Part shown: piece by piece, positions 46,371 through 55,020 of the stretch | How positions within the stretch are numbered: the first letter of the stretch is position 1 | How the letters are laid out: every line of letters starts with the position of its first letter | NCBI GenBank assembly: GCA_027050775.1 | Contig: JALUBH010000046.1 | Location: 62,001-126,000, forward strand | Direction: 5' to 3' | Length of the DNA stretch: 64,000 nucleotides | DNA from: Campylobacteraceae bacterium | Lineage (GTDB): Bacteria; Campylobacterota; Campylobacteria; Campylobacterales; Sulfurospirillaceae | Program-made: the position numbers and the translations under genes | The notes under the pieces: generated by a model | The model's input: the letters and a program-made list of their open reading frames with translations, nothing else | Databases searched by the model: none | Told to the model about the DNA's origin: nothing

Positions 46371-47117
46371 ATGGAAAATAAAAATGATGTAATAGAGATA
46401 AAAAATCTCAACAAATGGTATGGTGATTTTCATGTCCTAAAAGACATCAACCTAAATGTAAAAAAAGGTGAAATTATCGTAGTGGCCGGACCTTCAGGAA
46501 GTGGTAAATCAACACTAGTTAGATGCATAAACTACTTGGAGCAATTTCAAGAAGGCAGCATTATCGTCAACGATGTAGAATTAAGCGATGATATCAAAAA
46601 GATAAAAGCGATCAGAGAAGATGTTGCTATGGTATTTCAAAGTTTTAATCTCTTCCCTCACTTGACGATACTTGATAATCTAACTTTGGCCCCTATATGG
46701 GTTAAGAAAACGCCAAAAAAAGAGGCTATCAAAACAGCCATGGACTTTCTTGAAAGAGTTGGTATCGCAGATCAAGCGAAAAAGTACCCAAATCAGCTTA
46801 GTGGTGGGCAACAACAAAGAGTGGCGATAGCTAGAAGTCTTTGTAAAAATCCTTCCATCATGCTTTTTGATGAGCCTACAAGTGCATTAGATCCTGAAAT
46901 GATATCAGAAGTTCTTGATGTTATGATTGAGCTAGCCGGGGAGCATAGAACCATGGTTTGCGTAACCCACGAAATGGGATTCGCCAAAAAAGTTGCCGAT
47001 AGAGTCATTTTTATGGAATCAGGCCAAATAATAGAAGAAAATACTCCTGAAGAATTTTTTGAAAATCCTGAATCAGATAGACTAAAACTCTTCTTATCAC
47101 AAATACTTTCACACTAA
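46371..47117 (+). CDS. aapP: General amino-acid ABC transporter ATPase
   Basis: This 248-residue ATPase energises the AapJQMP importer. It has Walker [10 protein letters not shown] near 40, the Q-loop [17 protein letters not shown] near 90, the signature [15 protein letters not shown] near 143-157, Walker [16 protein letters not shown] and the switch His in VTHEMGFAK. It is the last gene of the operon and its stop lies in the terminator stem. Confidence 0.93.
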   Translation: MENKNDVIEIKNLNKWYGDFHVLKDINLNVKKGEIIVVAGPSGSGKSTLVRCINYLEQFQEGSIIVNDVELSDDIKKIKAIREDVAMVFQSFNLFPHLTILDNLTLAPIWVKKTPKKEAIKTAMDFLERVGIADQAKKYPNQLSGGQQQRVAIARSLCKNPSIMLFDEPTSALDPEMISEVLDVMIELAGEHRTMVCVTHEMGFAKKVADRVIFMESGQIIEENTPEEFFENPESDRLKLFLSQILSH

Positions 47118-47142
47118 ATCACGGGGCTTTGCCCCGTGATTT
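47116..47142 (+). terminator. Terminator of the aap operon
   Basis: AAATCACGGGGC (47116-47127) and GCCCCGTGATTT (47131-47142) are a perfect 12-bp stem over a TTT loop. The aapP stop codon is at 47115-47117. The stem is strong, though the T run behind it is modest. Confidence 0.75.
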
Positions 47143-47181
47143 ACCTTTTCCTGCTATAATTCAAAAAAACAGAGGTTTGTC

Positions 47182-47631
47182 ATGATTAATCAATTTTTAC
47201 CAGCCATATTTATATCTATAGTTGTAGCTTTTATAGTTGTAAAAAATATAAAAAGAATTACAGAAAAGATGGATACGGATGCCTTGAATCCACATGCAGC
47301 TTATGCACAGTTTTCTGCTCATATACAAGAATATATAAGAGATATGAAAAAGGATTTAAACAAAAGTGATATAAGTGATGCTATATTTGCTTTAACTGAC
47401 GGTAAAGATTTGGAAAGCGCACAAGAGAAACTATCTGATTTTATAAGAAAACTTGTATTTTTTGAAACAAATATGGCAAAAAATAGAACTAAAGAAGATA
47501 TAGAAGAAAATTTAGCTCAAATACTTTTTGATTTAGATAGTTTTGTAAGAGAAAATTTTGAAAATGGTATTTTATTAGCAGATAAGATGAAAGAGGATTT
47601 GCAAGCTAGATTTGAAGAAGCGAGGAGTTAA
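47182..47631 (+). CDS. Membrane-anchored helical protein, unknown
   Basis: This 149-residue protein has an N-terminal membrane helix (FLPAIFISIVVAFIVV, residues 5-20) and a long helical cytoplasmic or periplasmic region without cysteines. The sequence is acidic and predicted coiled-coil-prone (EKLSDFIRKLVFFETNMAKNRTKEDIEENLAQILF). I do not recognise the family. An AGAGG ribosome site lies 6 bp upstream of the start. Its 3' end overlaps the convergent pxpC gene by 26 bp. Confidence 0.65.
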   Translation: MINQFLPAIFISIVVAFIVVKNIKRITEKMDTDALNPHAAYAQFSAHIQEYIRDMKKDLNKSDISDAIFALTDGKDLESAQEKLSDFIRKLVFFETNMAKNRTKEDIEENLAQILFDLDSFVRENFENGILLADKMKEDLQARFEEARS

Positions 47632-48529
47632 ATAGCTCCATCTTTTCTTCAGCTCTTTTTATCTCTATAGGTTTAAAAGTTATACTATCCCCTGCTCTTA
47701 ATTGAGATAATTTAAAGCAATCTATCGGCAAAACAGAGCCGATTTTCGGATATCCTCCTATGGTTTGCCTATCTTTTAACAGAACTATAGGTTGGCCATC
47801 TTTAGGGATTTGGACAGCTCCAAAACAGATACCCTCCGAGATAATCCCATCAACCATACACTCTATCGGTTCACCTTCTAATCTGTATCCCATTCTATTG
47901 TTTTGAGATGATATGGTGTAGTTTGTGGAAAAAAACTTATCTATATCTTTTTTTTCAAAAAAATCAACTTGATAGCCTAAAACAATTCTTAAATCTAGAC
48001 TCTTTTTGTATTTTGGAATTAAATTTTCTTTTAAAGCTGTATTATTTTCTAAAAATTGTAAATTTGAAAAATGTAAAATATCTCCTTTTTTTAGTTTATC
48101 GCCATCGAGACCACCTAATTTTTCTTTGATAGTAACAGAAGCGCTTCTTAGGGCATCTGGTACGTTAAAACCACCTTTTACTGCCAAATATGTTCTCATG
48201 CCACTTTTGGCGTATCCAAATTCGAGAGTTTCTCCTTTGTTTAGGTTATAAGTTTTCCAGCTTCTCACCTCTTTGGAGTCTATTTTGCACTCACAGTCTG
48301 CACCGGTTATACTAATCACACAAGAAGAATGTGCTTTTAGTTTTAATCCGCCAAGTGTTATCTCTATACAGTTTGTGTTTGGACTGTTTTGTAAGAGTCT
48401 ATTTGCTATAATATATGCATACTCATCCATAACACCGGAGTTTGTTATACCCTTGTCGCATAATCCAAATCTACCAAAATCTTCTATTAGCGACAATATT
48501 CCACCATCAATCACACTAAAATAGCTCAA
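47606..48529 (-). CDS. pxpC: 5-oxoprolinase subunit C
   Basis: PxpC (YbgK/KipA family) is one of three proteins that together hydrolyse 5-oxoproline to glutamate with ATP. The 307-residue sequence has SVIDGGILSLIEDFGRFG at the N-terminus, ITGADCECKIDSKEV, YLAVKGGFNVP and the conserved SSQNNRMGYRLEG, with ILLKDRQTIGGYPKIG near the end. Its start overlaps pxpB by 4 bp. The family is also called biotin-dependent carboxyltransferase-like because of similarity to urea amidolyase. Confidence 0.9.
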   Translation of the reverse strand: MSYFSVIDGGILSLIEDFGRFGLCDKGITNSGVMDEYAYIIANRLLQNSPNTNCIEITLGGLKLKAHSSCVISITGADCECKIDSKEVRSWKTYNLNKGETLEFGYAKSGMRTYLAVKGGFNVPDALRSASVTIKEKLGGLDGDKLKKGDILHFSNLQFLENNTALKENLIPKYKKSLDLRIVLGYQVDFFEKKDIDKFFSTNYTISSQNNRMGYRLEGEPIECMVDGIISEGICFGAVQIPKDGQPIVLLKDRQTIGGYPKIGSVLPIDCFKLSQLRAGDSITFKPIEIKRAEEKMELFNSSLLQI

Positions 48530-49206
48530 ATCACACCGCCGTTTGTCAAAAATTCATCTCTGCTTATAGGTTTGAATTTCACTCTATCACCAACATTCAG
48601 ATATGAAAATCCCTCCAGATTTTTATCAAACATATCAAGATAGGTTCTGCCTATTATATTCCATCCTCCTGGGCTTTGCATAGGGTATATTGCACTTTGA
48701 TTATCTGCTATACCAAGGCTACCTTTTGGTATTTTTGTCCTTGGAGTCTCTAGCCTTGGAGTGGCAATTTTTGCATCCACTTCTCCTAGATATGCAAAAC
48801 CGGGTAAAAAACCTATAGTATAAACGCTGTATAGTGTTGAAGAGTGAATATCTATAATTTCCTCTATGCTAATATCCGATAAATCGGAAATTCTTTGTAA
48901 ATCAAAGCCAACCTCCAAATCATAGTAAATCGGAACTTCTACAGCCCTGCCCTCGTCTTCCTCTTTTTCTATTTTTAAGCAGAGATGTTGTTTTAAAGAA
49001 TCCATAATCGATTCACTTGTAAAACAGTTCAAATCATAATGAACTAATATAGAAGTGTATGAAGGTGTGATATCTATAATCCCTCTATTTTTCAAGTTTT
49101 TCAACAAAATATAATTGTATTGCACTATAGAAGCATTCTCTTTTGAGATAAAATCTGCAAAGTATATGATGATACTATCGACTGAAGCTATTTTAAATTT
49201 TACCAA
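48526..49206 (-). CDS. pxpB: 5-oxoprolinase subunit B
   Basis: This 226-residue PxpB (YbgJ/KipI family) contains the conserved VYTIGFLPGFAYLGEVDAKIATPRLETPRTKIPKGSLGIADNQSAIYP block split across residues ~135-185, followed by SPGGWNIIGRT. In other bacteria KipI can inhibit a histidine kinase, but in the PxpABC setting it is part of the 5-oxoprolinase. It overlaps pxpA by 14 bp. Confidence 0.9.
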   Translation of the reverse strand: MVKFKIASVDSIIIYFADFISKENASIVQYNYILLKNLKNRGIIDITPSYTSILVHYDLNCFTSESIMDSLKQHLCLKIEKEEDEGRAVEVPIYYDLEVGFDLQRISDLSDISIEEIIDIHSSTLYSVYTIGFLPGFAYLGEVDAKIATPRLETPRTKIPKGSLGIADNQSAIYPMQSPGGWNIIGRTYLDMFDKNLEGFSYLNVGDRVKFKPISRDEFLTNGGVI

Positions 49207-49930
49207 GATAGTCCCTCATGGCTTTTACAATCGTCAATGCGTGGATATTGTCGCCATGCACACACATACAATCAACTCTCAACTCCAGTTCTTTGGTTGT
49301 ATGCGATTTGATTGCTCCTTTTTTTATCAAATAATCCAATCTTTTTAGTACCTCGTCACTTGAGCTTAAAACTGCGTTTGGCATACTTCTTGGCATCAAA
49401 GAACCATCGTCCATGTAGGAACGGTCAGCAAAAACTTCAAAAAGCAATCCGATACCCAAATCTGTTGCTATGTTTTCAAGTTTATCATTTTTTGAAGAGC
49501 TTAGAATCATAAGTTTTAGATTTTTATCATACTTTGCTATGGCTTTAGCTATCGCCTTAAATACTTCAATATCTCTCATCATTGTATTATATAGTGCCCC
49601 GTGAGGTTTTACATAGTCGATTTTTGTACCATTTGATTTGCAAATCGCATGTAGTGCGCCTATTTGATACAAAACAAATTTTTCTATCTCTTTACTGCTG
49701 CACTTTATATCTCTTCTTCCAAATCCAACTAAATCAGGATATCCCGGGTGAGCACCTATGCAGACACTATTTTGCACTGCCAACTTAACCGTTCTATCCA
49801 TAGTAATAGGATCACTAGCATGAAACCCACAAGCTATATTTGACATGTCAATCAAAGGCATTATCTTCTCATCAAGCCCCATTTTCCAAGCTCCAAAACT
49901 CTCGCCCATATCGCAATTTAGTTTTATCAT
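49193..49930 (-). CDS. pxpA: 5-oxoprolinase subunit A
   Basis: This 245-residue LamB/YcsF-family protein opens with IKLNCDMGESFGAW and contains NIACGFHASDP, IGAHPGYPDLVGFGRRDI and YVKPHGALYN, then ADRSYMDDGSL and CVHGDN near the end. PxpA is the subunit thought to act on the 5-oxoproline ring. It is the first of the three pxp genes, 12 bp after the TRAP permease gene dctM. Confidence 0.92.
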   Translation of the reverse strand: MIKLNCDMGESFGAWKMGLDEKIMPLIDMSNIACGFHASDPITMDRTVKLAVQNSVCIGAHPGYPDLVGFGRRDIKCSSKEIEKFVLYQIGALHAICKSNGTKIDYVKPHGALYNTMMRDIEVFKAIAKAIAKYDKNLKLMILSSSKNDKLENIATDLGIGLLFEVFADRSYMDDGSLMPRSMPNAVLSSSDEVLKRLDYLIKKGAIKSHTTKELELRVDCMCVHGDNIHALTIVKAMRDYLGKI

Positions 49931-49942
49931 TTTTTATCCTTA

Positions 49943-51280
49943 TTATCCGTGTACCATTTTCGATGGCAAATAAAATGTTATCTCAGGAAACACTGTCAAA
50001 ACGACAACTATGAGTATCATTATAACAAAAAATGGGAAAGTGGCTTTTAAAATATAGTCGATTTTCTCTCCGGATATACTTTGTATCACAAAAAGTGAAA
50101 ATCCAACAGGAGGAGTTATCTGAGAAAGTTCAACCATAAGTACTAAAAATATACCAAACCAAAGCGGATCATATCCAGCAGCCGTCACGATAGGAAGTAC
50201 GATAGGTAGAGTCATAACTACCATAGATATGCCATCCAACATCATTCCTAAAATCATATACATGATACCCACAACAAACATCAGCATATATGGCGATAAT
50301 CCCAAAGAGGCTATGTATTCACTAAGTGCTCTTGCAATTCCCAAGAAGCCGACAACTTGAGATAAAAATCCGGCTCCGGCTATGATGAAACTGATCATAA
50401 CAGTTGTCTTTATAGAGTTTAGCATTGCTGTTTTAAAGACTTCAAAATCCAAACTTTTAAAGTAAAATCCTAAAAGTATAGATCCAAGTACTCCAAGTGC
50501 AGCTGCTTCAGTAGGCGTTGCAAACCCGGCATATATACTTCCTAAAACCAAAATGATTAAAGAAGATATTGGCGCCAAATCCTTCAAGGATTCTAATCGC
50601 ATCTTCCAAGTAACCTCTTCAACTTGTGCAGGAACAACGCTTTTGTCTATAGTAGCAGCAATCATTATATATAAGGCATAAGAACTTGCAAGTAAGATTC
50701 CAGGTAGGATTCCGGCGATAAAGAGCTGACCAATGGACACATTGGATAAGACCCCATATATAATCATAATCAAACTAGGGGGTATTAAAAACCCTAAAGT
50801 TCCACTTCCTGCCAAAGAACCGATTGCAAGAGATTTACTGTATCCTCTTTTTTTGAGTTCATTTAGCGTTATCTTTCCAACGGTGGCAGTTGTAGCGGCT
50901 GATGAACCTGAAACTGCCGCAAAAAGTGAGCAAGCTGCTACATTTACATGTAGAAGTCTGCCCGGAACTTTTGTAAGCCAAGGTATGAGACCATTTAGAA
51001 GTCTAGTGGATATAGATGATTTATATAATAATTCACCCATAAATATAAACATAGGAAGTGCCGCTAATGACCAAGAGTTTAGCGAATCATATAAAGATGA
51101 GGAGAGCAAATCTCCTATCTTGTCCCATATAAAAATACCAGGTGGCAAATTTACCTTAAAGATAAGCATACCAAATATACCTGTAAGCATCAAAGATACC
51201 CCAATCCATACAGAAGAGAGTAAAAAAGCAAACATAACAATCAACAAAACGATAGTCAGAGTCAATGGATCAGCTATCAT
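49943..51280 (-). CDS. TRAP transporter large permease (DctM type)
   Basis: This 445-residue membrane protein of about twelve helices matches DctM: ALPMFIFMGELLYKS near 75, the VSGSSAATTATVGKI segment near 120, GSGTLGFLIPPSLIMIIYG near 160, and GMMLDGISMVVMTLPIVLPI and QITPPVGFSLFVIQ near the C-terminus. It uses the ion gradient to take up an organic acid delivered by the binding protein. Context points to 5-oxoproline (pyroglutamate). Confidence 0.92.
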   Translation of the reverse strand: MIADPLTLTIVLLIVMFAFLLSSVWIGVSLMLTGIFGMLIFKVNLPPGIFIWDKIGDLLSSSLYDSLNSWSLAALPMFIFMGELLYKSSISTRLLNGLIPWLTKVPGRLLHVNVAACSLFAAVSGSSAATTATVGKITLNELKKRGYSKSLAIGSLAGSGTLGFLIPPSLIMIIYGVLSNVSIGQLFIAGILPGILLASSYALYIMIAATIDKSVVPAQVEEVTWKMRLESLKDLAPISSLIILVLGSIYAGFATPTEAAALGVLGSILLGFYFKSLDFEVFKTAMLNSIKTTVMISFIIAGAGFLSQVVGFLGIARALSEYIASLGLSPYMLMFVVGIMYMILGMMLDGISMVVMTLPIVLPIVTAAGYDPLWFGIFLVLMVELSQITPPVGFSLFVIQSISGEKIDYILKATFPFFVIMILIVVVLTVFPEITFYLPSKMVHG

Positions 51281-51755
51281 TTTTCATCCTTTTAACTATA
51301 AAAGCCATAAGCGAGACCACAAATATAAAAGATCCTACTATCATAGGAATTTGAGTCAGATAGATAGGTGTCTCTGAGACTCCCTCAGAGAGTATATTGA
51401 AATTGTAAGAGTCCAACATCATGAGCGTAACTCTGTAAAGTATAAAAGAGATAACAGCCAAAGTTACAGTGCCAGCAAAAATATCAAAGTAGTTTTGTAT
51501 CTTTTTGGGTAATCTTGAAGTTAGTATGTTGATTCTAATGTGTCCTTTTTGGCTAAAAGTGTAGCCAAGTCCAAGAAAAACAGAGGCGAGATAGAAGTAT
51601 CCGCTATACTCATCTGCTATCATAGTTGATCTATCTAGAAATGTCCTTGAAAAGATTTCAGTGAGTATCAACAGTATTAAAGAGATGATAAAGAGTGATG
51701 ACAAAAGAGCTCCCAATCCCGAGAGCCCCTTTTCAAATTTTATAAAAAATTTCAT
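51270..51755 (-). CDS. TRAP transporter small permease (DctQ type)
   Basis: This 161-residue, four-helix protein pairs with the large permease. Recognisable parts are EIFSRTFLDRSTMIADEYSGYFYLA and LGLGYTFSQKGHIRINIL. I start it at ATG 51755, 7 bp after the binding-protein stop. The longer frame to 51809 would run far into the preceding gene. It overlaps the large permease gene by 11 bp. Confidence 0.87.
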   Translation of the reverse strand: MKFFIKFEKGLSGLGALLSSLFIISLILLILTEIFSRTFLDRSTMIADEYSGYFYLASVFLGLGYTFSQKGHIRINILTSRLPKKIQNYFDIFAGTVTLAVISFILYRVTLMMLDSYNFNILSEGVSETPIYLTQIPMIVGSFIFVVSLMAFIVKRMKNDS

Positions 51756-51762
51756 AATTTCT

Positions 51763-52719
51763 CTATTTTCTATACTCTTTGAAGATTTTTTTGATGTCAC
51801 TGTTTGCATCTTTCAAGTAAGATTTAAGCATCTTTGCACCAACTTCTGCCAATTGTTTTTTAAGTGTAGCAGTCGGAGCAGTAACTATCATACCGTGCTT
51901 TGCAAGTATAGCCAAATCTTCTTTGTCTATATTTCTGCTTATGTTCCACTGGATTTTCTCCATCTCTTTTGCAGCTTTTAGCATGGCTGCTTTTTGAGAT
52001 TTATCAAGAGAGTTCCAGTAGTCAAGATTGATAGTAACTGCTTGAAGAGGATAAGCATAACCTATCTTTGTAAAGTGATTTAATACTTCCCAAAGTTTAC
52101 CGTTTTTACCACTCTCAGAAGAGGTAACAACAGCATTTACAAGGCCTGTGCTAAGTGCAGAGTAAACCTCACCCCATGGAAGCGCAACAGCACTACCGCC
52201 AGCCATCTTTATAAAGTTTGCTGAATTTTTATCGTAAGTTCTTGCTTTTATGCCTTTAAAATCAGCTGTAGAATTTACAGCTTTTTTTGTATAAAGTCCG
52301 CTTGGTGGCCATGTAACTGCATACAGAAGCTTTTGATTCCACTTTTTAAAAGTTTTATTGTAAGCCGGTTTTGAGATTTGATACAATCTATAAGCATCAT
52401 CATAAGAAGAAGCTACAAAAGGAAGAGCCGAGATACCAAAAACTTTACCGCCACCTGCCGTAAAAGGTATAAACATATCTGTCATAGGGACAACGCCGTC
52501 TTTTACAGCCTTAAGAGCATTGCCTTTAACAAGAGAACTACCTGCATGCACTGTGATATTAATGCTGCCATTTGTGTACTTTTTAACCAAAGCTGCATAC
52601 TTCACAGCACCTTTTGTATGGAAGTTTGTTGCTCCATACTTTGCATTTAAATCCATATTTACAGTTCCTGCGAACATCAACGATGCAACTCCCGCTGCCA
52701 AAGCTATTTTTCTTAACAT
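51763..52719 (-). CDS. TRAP transporter solute-binding protein (DctP type)
   Basis: This 318-residue periplasmic protein has a signal peptide (LRKIALAAGVASLMFAGT) and the DctP fold: NFHTKGAVKYAALVKKYTNGSINITVHAGSSL, ISALPFVASSYDDAY, FKGIKARTYDKNSANFIKMAGGSAVALPWGEVYSAL. The conserved Arg of the carboxylate clamp is in KARTYD near 160. It leads the operon behind AAGGAG. With pxpABC downstream, its ligand is probably pyroglutamate, as reported for some Bordetella DctP proteins. Confidence 0.88.
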   Translation of the reverse strand: MLRKIALAAGVASLMFAGTVNMDLNAKYGATNFHTKGAVKYAALVKKYTNGSINITVHAGSSLVKGNALKAVKDGVVPMTDMFIPFTAGGGKVFGISALPFVASSYDDAYRLYQISKPAYNKTFKKWNQKLLYAVTWPPSGLYTKKAVNSTADFKGIKARTYDKNSANFIKMAGGSAVALPWGEVYSALSTGLVNAVVTSSESGKNGKLWEVLNHFTKIGYAYPLQAVTINLDYWNSLDKSQKAAMLKAAKEMEKIQWNISRNIDKEDLAILAKHGMIVTAPTATLKKQLAEVGAKMLKSYLKDANSDIKKIFKEYRK

Positions 52720-52933
52720 ATTTTCTCCTTTGAAATTGTTGTTACCTTATAATACATATTGATGGTGAGAAAAAAGTGAGATTTGGGATAATTTATGTAA
52801 GAAAAATGTAAAAGTGCTCTACATGTAACTAAAAGTTACAAAAATCATACTTTATTTTATTTATACCTATCGTCACAGTTTATTTTAGTAGATTCCATTA
52901 CCGGCAAGTAACTAAAATATTGTATAATATGAA
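52720..52933. promoter_or_regulatory. Divergent control region with two inverted repeats
   Basis: This 214-bp region separates the TRAP/pxp operon from the glucosylglycerate operon. TGTAACT-AAA-AGTTACA is a perfect palindrome at 52824-52840. TATTTTAGT (52881-52889) and ACTAAAATA (52911-52919) form a second, wider repeat. The decamer GTAACTAAAA occurs in both (52825-52834 and 52908-52917). They look like sites for one regulator, which is not encoded nearby. TATAAT at 52923-52928 precedes the rightward gene by only five bases. Confidence 0.5.
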
Positions 52934-53719
52934 ATGTCATTAAATAAATTAATACCACCTACCATTATTTTTACAGATCTTGACGGTACTCTTTTGAATT
53001 ATGATGACTATGGCTTTGATGCTGCGATTCCCATGTTGGAGTTTTTGAAAATAAATAAAATTCCTCTAATTGTTGTGACTTCAAAAACAAAGGATGAAAC
53101 GATAAATTTACAAAAAAAATTAGGTCTTACGACCCCTTTTATCGTTGAAAGTGGAGCCGGTATTGTTATTCGCAATACAAATGGTTATAAAATTTTATCT
53201 CTTGGTTATAACTATAAAAAAATACGAAAGCATTTTAAAAAATATGCACTAAAATATAAAATGCTTGGATTTGGAGATATGAGTATTAAAAAGATAGCCG
53301 ATATTACAAGACTTAAATATAAAGATGCAAAGGATGCAAAGATGCGCCTTTTCACAGAACCATTTATTTTAAAGAATGAAAAAGATTATATTAACCTGAA
53401 AAAAGATGCAAACATGGATGATCTTGATATCGTCAAAAGTGGACGGTTTTACCACCTTATTAGCTTAGGACAGGATAAGGCAGTGGCTGTGAAGAAGTTA
53501 ATCTCTATGTATGAGCAAAAGTATAAAATGCATTTTAAAACAGTAGCACTAGGAGATAGTGCAAATGATTTGAATATGTTGAATTTAGTTGATGTTTCAA
53601 TACTTATGCCTCACATGGATGGTTCTTATCTTCAAACTGATATAAAAAATCTGACAAAAGCTCCTTGTCCTAATAGTGAGGGCTGGAATATGGCACTTAA
53701 GAAGTATTTTGATGTCTAG
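52934..53719 (+). CDS. HAD phosphatase, glucosyl/mannosyl-3-phosphoglycerate type
   Basis: This 261-residue HAD-IIB phosphatase has motif I FTDLDGTLLNYDD near 14-26, motif II VVTSKTKDE and motif IV ALGDSANDLNML near 215. It resembles mannosyl-3-phosphoglycerate phosphatase. With a GpgS-type synthase two genes on, the substrate is probably glucosyl-3-phosphoglycerate, yielding glucosylglycerate. A TATAAT box ends five bases before the ATG and no ribosome site is visible, so the message may be leaderless. Confidence 0.85.
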   Translation: MSLNKLIPPTIIFTDLDGTLLNYDDYGFDAAIPMLEFLKINKIPLIVVTSKTKDETINLQKKLGLTTPFIVESGAGIVIRNTNGYKILSLGYNYKKIRKHFKKYALKYKMLGFGDMSIKKIADITRLKYKDAKDAKMRLFTEPFILKNEKDYINLKKDANMDDLDIVKSGRFYHLISLGQDKAVAVKKLISMYEQKYKMHFKTVALGDSANDLNMLNLVDVSILMPHMDGSYLQTDIKNLTKAPCPNSEGWNMALKKYFDV

Positions 53720-55019
53720 CAGAACACTTTTAAAGAATGCTTTTAAAGAACTTCTTGAAAAAATTAGGCCAGAAAAGTTGATTGAAAAGCAGTGTCGTCT
53801 TGAAAAAGAAAAATTAATAATTCAAAATACCTTATATAATCTTAAGCATTATCAAAATATCTACATACTTGGCTCGGGAAAGGCGGTTGTTCCTATGGCA
53901 TCCATAATGCAAAAACTCTTAAAAACATATAAACCTAAAACTCTCTTGGTGGGTGCTTACGAATTTAAAAATAATTTTGCTAACACAACATATGTGCAAA
54001 GTACACATCCCATTCCCTCTAAAAAAAGTATTGAAGCAGCAGGCTCTTTAAAGAGTTTTATGAATTCTATGCAAGAAGATGATCTGTATATCTATCTTCT
54101 TTCTGGCGGAAACTCTGCACTAGTTGAGGAACCCGAAAATGGTATTGGCTTGGATGATTTTAAAAAAACGACAAACATCATGCTTCATGGTGGTATGCCA
54201 ATTGCTGCAATAAACAGTGTACGCAAGCATCTTTCAAAAGTTAAAGGTGGTAAATTAGCGCTTCAAAGCAAGGCCGAAGGTATCATTCTTGTGATGTCTG
54301 ATGTACTTGGTAATGACTTAAATACTATTGGTTCAGCACCTTTATATTGTGATAATAGTTCTTTTGCTGATGCTATAAAGTATTTAAAATCATATAGTTT
54401 ATTTGATAAGATACCTCAAAATGTACAGAAGTTTTTATTGTCAGCAAAAGATGAAACTCCTAAAACACCTTTGAAAAGGGTAAGACATTTTATAGTGGGT
54501 ACAAATGAGATAGTGCTACAAAAGGCAAAAGAAATAATGGAAACCAAAGGTCTTAAAACAGTTTTATTAGACATGCAAATAAGCGGCGATGTCAAAGATG
54601 TGGCGCAAAAATTGCATGGATTTATAAAAGATGATGTGGGAAGTTTCAAACGGTGTTATATCGCTGGCGGAGAGGCAACTGTGGTGGTGGATGACAAATA
54701 TCAAGGTAAAGGTGGAAGAAACCAGCACCTATGTCTGCATTTTCTAAATCTTCTTGGAGGGCGTAAAGGTATTACTTTTTTAAGTGGCGCTACCGATGGA
54801 GTTGATGGCAATTCAACAGCGGCAGGAGCTGTTGTTGATTCTTATTTAGAGATAGAGGCACTTTCTATTGGTCTTGATTTTCATCAATATCTTGAACATT
54901 TTGACTCAAACACTTTTTTTTCTAAAACAGATGCGCTATTGATAAGTGGTCCGACAAACAATAATCTACTTGATATTGCAATAATTCTAGTAGAACCAAA
55001 AATTTCAATAGGAGTATAG
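53712..55019 (+). CDS. Glycerate kinase (GckA/MOFRL family)
   Basis: This 435-residue kinase has the N-terminal DUF4147 domain (GSGKAVVPMASIMQ, VGAYEF, STHPIPSKKSIEAA, LLSGGNSALVEEP) and the C-terminal MOFRL domain with AGGEATVVV, GKGGRNQHLCLHFL and LSGATDGVDGNSTAAGAVVDS. It phosphorylates glycerate to 2-phosphoglycerate. Here it would recover the glycerate freed when glucosylglycerate is broken down. ATG 53712 overlaps the end of the phosphatase gene by 8 bp. Confidence 0.88.
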   Translation: MSSRTLLKNAFKELLEKIRPEKLIEKQCRLEKEKLIIQNTLYNLKHYQNIYILGSGKAVVPMASIMQKLLKTYKPKTLLVGAYEFKNNFANTTYVQSTHPIPSKKSIEAAGSLKSFMNSMQEDDLYIYLLSGGNSALVEEPENGIGLDDFKKTTNIMLHGGMPIAAINSVRKHLSKVKGGKLALQSKAEGIILVMSDVLGNDLNTIGSAPLYCDNSSFADAIKYLKSYSLFDKIPQNVQKFLLSAKDETPKTPLKRVRHFIVGTNEIVLQKAKEIMETKGLKTVLLDMQISGDVKDVAQKLHGFIKDDVGSFKRCYIAGGEATVVVDDKYQGKGGRNQHLCLHFLNLLGGRKGITFLSGATDGVDGNSTAAGAVVDSYLEIEALSIGLDFHQYLEHFDSNTFFSKTDALLISGPTNNNLLDIAIILVEPKISIGV

Positions 55020-55020
55020 T

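Noticed and set aside
50733-51377. 214-codon plus-strand frame across dctM/dctQ
   Set aside because: Antisense of membrane protein genes; no family resemblance.
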